From the NCBI RefSeq assembly GCF_002903165.1, contig NZ_PPSK01000001.1, forward strand, positions 1 through 64,000: a DNA stretch of 64,000 bases, read 5' to 3'. Positions 63,046-64,000 of the stretch are shown in pieces. Source of the DNA: Halopseudomonas oceani (GTDB lineage Bacteria; Pseudomonadota; Gammaproteobacteria; Pseudomonadales; Pseudomonadaceae). A model generated the notes under the pieces. The model did no database searches and was not told the origin of the DNA. It was given only the letters and a program-made list of their open reading frames with translations. Both the position numbers and the translations under genes were made by a program. Each line of letters opens with the position of its first letter. The first letter of the stretch is position 1.

Positions 63046-64000
63046 TCAGGGGTCGCTCAGCGATGCCCTGATGAACTCGATCTCGTCAAATAGTCCAGCC
63101 ATGATTTCTACCCCTGCTGGGTCAAAATGCTTACCCGACTGGGAAAGAATGTAGGCCTGTGCCTTCTCTGCGCTCCAGCCTTGTTTATAGGGTCGCGAAC
63201 TGCGCAGCGCATCATAGACATCGCACAGCGCAACGATGCGCGCCGAAATGGGTATTTCTTCCCCCTTGAGCCCGCCAGGATAGCCGCTGCCATCCCACTT
63301 CTCATGGTGATTGAGCGCAATTTCCGCAGCCAGCTCCAGCAAGGAGGATCGACCGCTATCGGCAAGAATGTCGTGCCCGATACGCGCGTGCCGCTTCATG
63401 ATGTCGAACTCGTCCTCAGTCAGCTTGCCCGGCTTGAGCAGAATATGATCAGGTATGCCAATCTTGCCAACATCATGCATGGGCGCGGCGAGCCGCAACA
63501 ACTCTACCCAGGTCGCCGGTGCGCCAATCGCCCGTCCTAGCAAGGCGGCAGTTTCACCTATCCGCATAATGTGGTTGCCGGTCTCGTTGTCCTTGTAATC
63601 TGCCGCCCGGGCCAGCGCCCGAATCACTGCCTGGTAACTGTCACGCAGCCGCGCAGTGCGCTCCTCGACGCGCATTTCCAGGGTCTCCCGCTCCTGCTGC
63701 AGCAGGCGATGGGCGAAACTCAAGTCCAGACAGTTGCGCACGCGCAACAGCAGCTCAGGCAAATCAACCGGCTTGGTCAGGTAGTCGTTGCCACCCAGGT
63801 CCAGGCCGCGTCGACGACTCACGGCGTCACCCAACGCCGTTACCAGTATTACCTGCTGCGCACTTCGATCGCGGTCGCGCAGCGCCTCCAGAATGGCAAA
63901 TCCGTCCGGCGCCGGCATGTCCAGGTCCAGCAGCAACAGATCCCAACTGTTCTGCTGCAACCAGGTCAGACCCTCGGCAGAATTGCTAAAGCCCTTTACC
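63046..64000 (-). CDS. Response regulator with HD-GYP domain (partial)
   Basis: The gene runs off the right edge, so its start is missing. The visible part begins in a receiver domain: DLLLLDLDMPAPDGFAILEAL contains the phosphorylated Asp, then LVTALGDAV and YLTKPVDLPELL with the conserved Lys. A coiled linker (LLQQERETLEMRVEERTARLRD) leads to the HD-GYP domain: GNHIMRIGETAALLG, MHDVGKIGIPDHILLKPGKLT, NHHEKWDGSGYPGGLKG (HHEKWDGSGYP). HD-GYP proteins with these residues degrade cyclic-di-GMP. Confidence 0.93.
   Translation of the reverse strand, partial: VKGFSNSAEGLTWLQQNSWDLLLLDLDMPAPDGFAILEALRDRDRSAQQVILVTALGDAVSRRRGLDLGGNDYLTKPVDLPELLLRVRNCLDLSFAHRLLQQERETLEMRVEERTARLRDSYQAVIRALARAADYKDNETGNHIMRIGETAALLGRAIGAPATWVELLRLAAPMHDVGKIGIPDHILLKPGKLTEDEFDIMKRHARIGHDILADSGRSSLLELAAEIALNHHEKWDGSGYPGGLKGEEIPISARIVALCDVYDALRSSRPYKQGWSAEKAQAYILSQSGKHFDPAGVEIMAGLFDEIEFIRASLSDP

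Noticed and set aside
1-64000. tRNA or rRNA genes, CRISPR arrays, prophage or transposase genes, toxin-antitoxin pairs
   Set aside because: Looked for T-loop-like GTTCGAATCC words, regular spaced repeats, integrase/transposase motifs and small paired genes; none was convincing.

Overview
The window is one contiguous stretch of a GC-rich gammaproteobacterial chromosome, almost certainly Pseudomonadaceae. The block maeB-nuclease-rpmE / priA / argS-SPOR-hslVU-DUF971-phaC1ZC2D / phaIF / ubiEJB-hisIE-tatABC-rsmE keeps the order remembered for Pseudomonas aeruginosa PA5046-PA5071. A type IIa PET-hydrolase-like esterase near the right end resembles enzymes of marine Halopseudomonas (the former P. 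pertucinogena group). I therefore infer a Halopseudomonas-like organism; this is inference, not proof.

Bases 1-10950 hold an amide-scavenging island. A five-gene ABC importer of the urea/short-chain-amide type (urtABCDE) runs leftward. Formamidase (fmdA), FmdB, a GAF/AAA+ sigma54 activator, aliphatic amidase (amiE) and an AmiB-like AAA+ ATPase run rightward. The 449-base gap between the two arms carries two near-consensus sigma54 promoters facing outward and, between them, a perfect 20-base palindrome amid related half-sites. This is the architecture expected of a shared enhancer for the activator encoded in the operon. No urease gene lies nearby, so the importer probably carries amides.

Bases 10970-34280 are the conserved core: malic enzyme, a nuclease lipoprotein, ribosomal protein L31, PriA, ArgS, HslVU, the whole medium-chain polyhydroxyalkanoate (PHA) locus with two synthases, depolymerase, regulator and two phasins, then ubiquinone synthesis (UbiE/J/B), histidine synthesis (HisI/E), twin-arginine export (TatABC) and RsmE.

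Bases 34500-53040 are accessory: small lipoproteins, a broken LuxR-type regulator, a hotdog protein, NAD(P)-dependent oxidoreductases, small membrane proteins, an SMR efflux protein, an HxlR regulator facing a short-chain dehydrogenase, GlpM, Dtd, proline iminopeptidase, a DUF2891 protein, a ferredoxin-type glutamate-synthase-like protein, a TDT transporter and an AraC regulator. Bases 53168-55308 hold an acetylpolyamine deacetylase translationally coupled to a polyamine-binding protein. Bases 55839-64000 hold NnrU, a META-domain lipoprotein, PhzF, a DinB-DUF924 fusion, a glyoxalase-fold protein, a KamA-family radical SAM enzyme with a YkgJ protein, the PET-hydrolase-like esterase and a truncated HD-GYP response regulator.

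Three copies of one dispersed intergenic repeat (about 15.9, 26.3 and 55.5 kb) lie between transcription units. I saw no tRNA or rRNA genes, transposases, prophage genes or CRISPR arrays.
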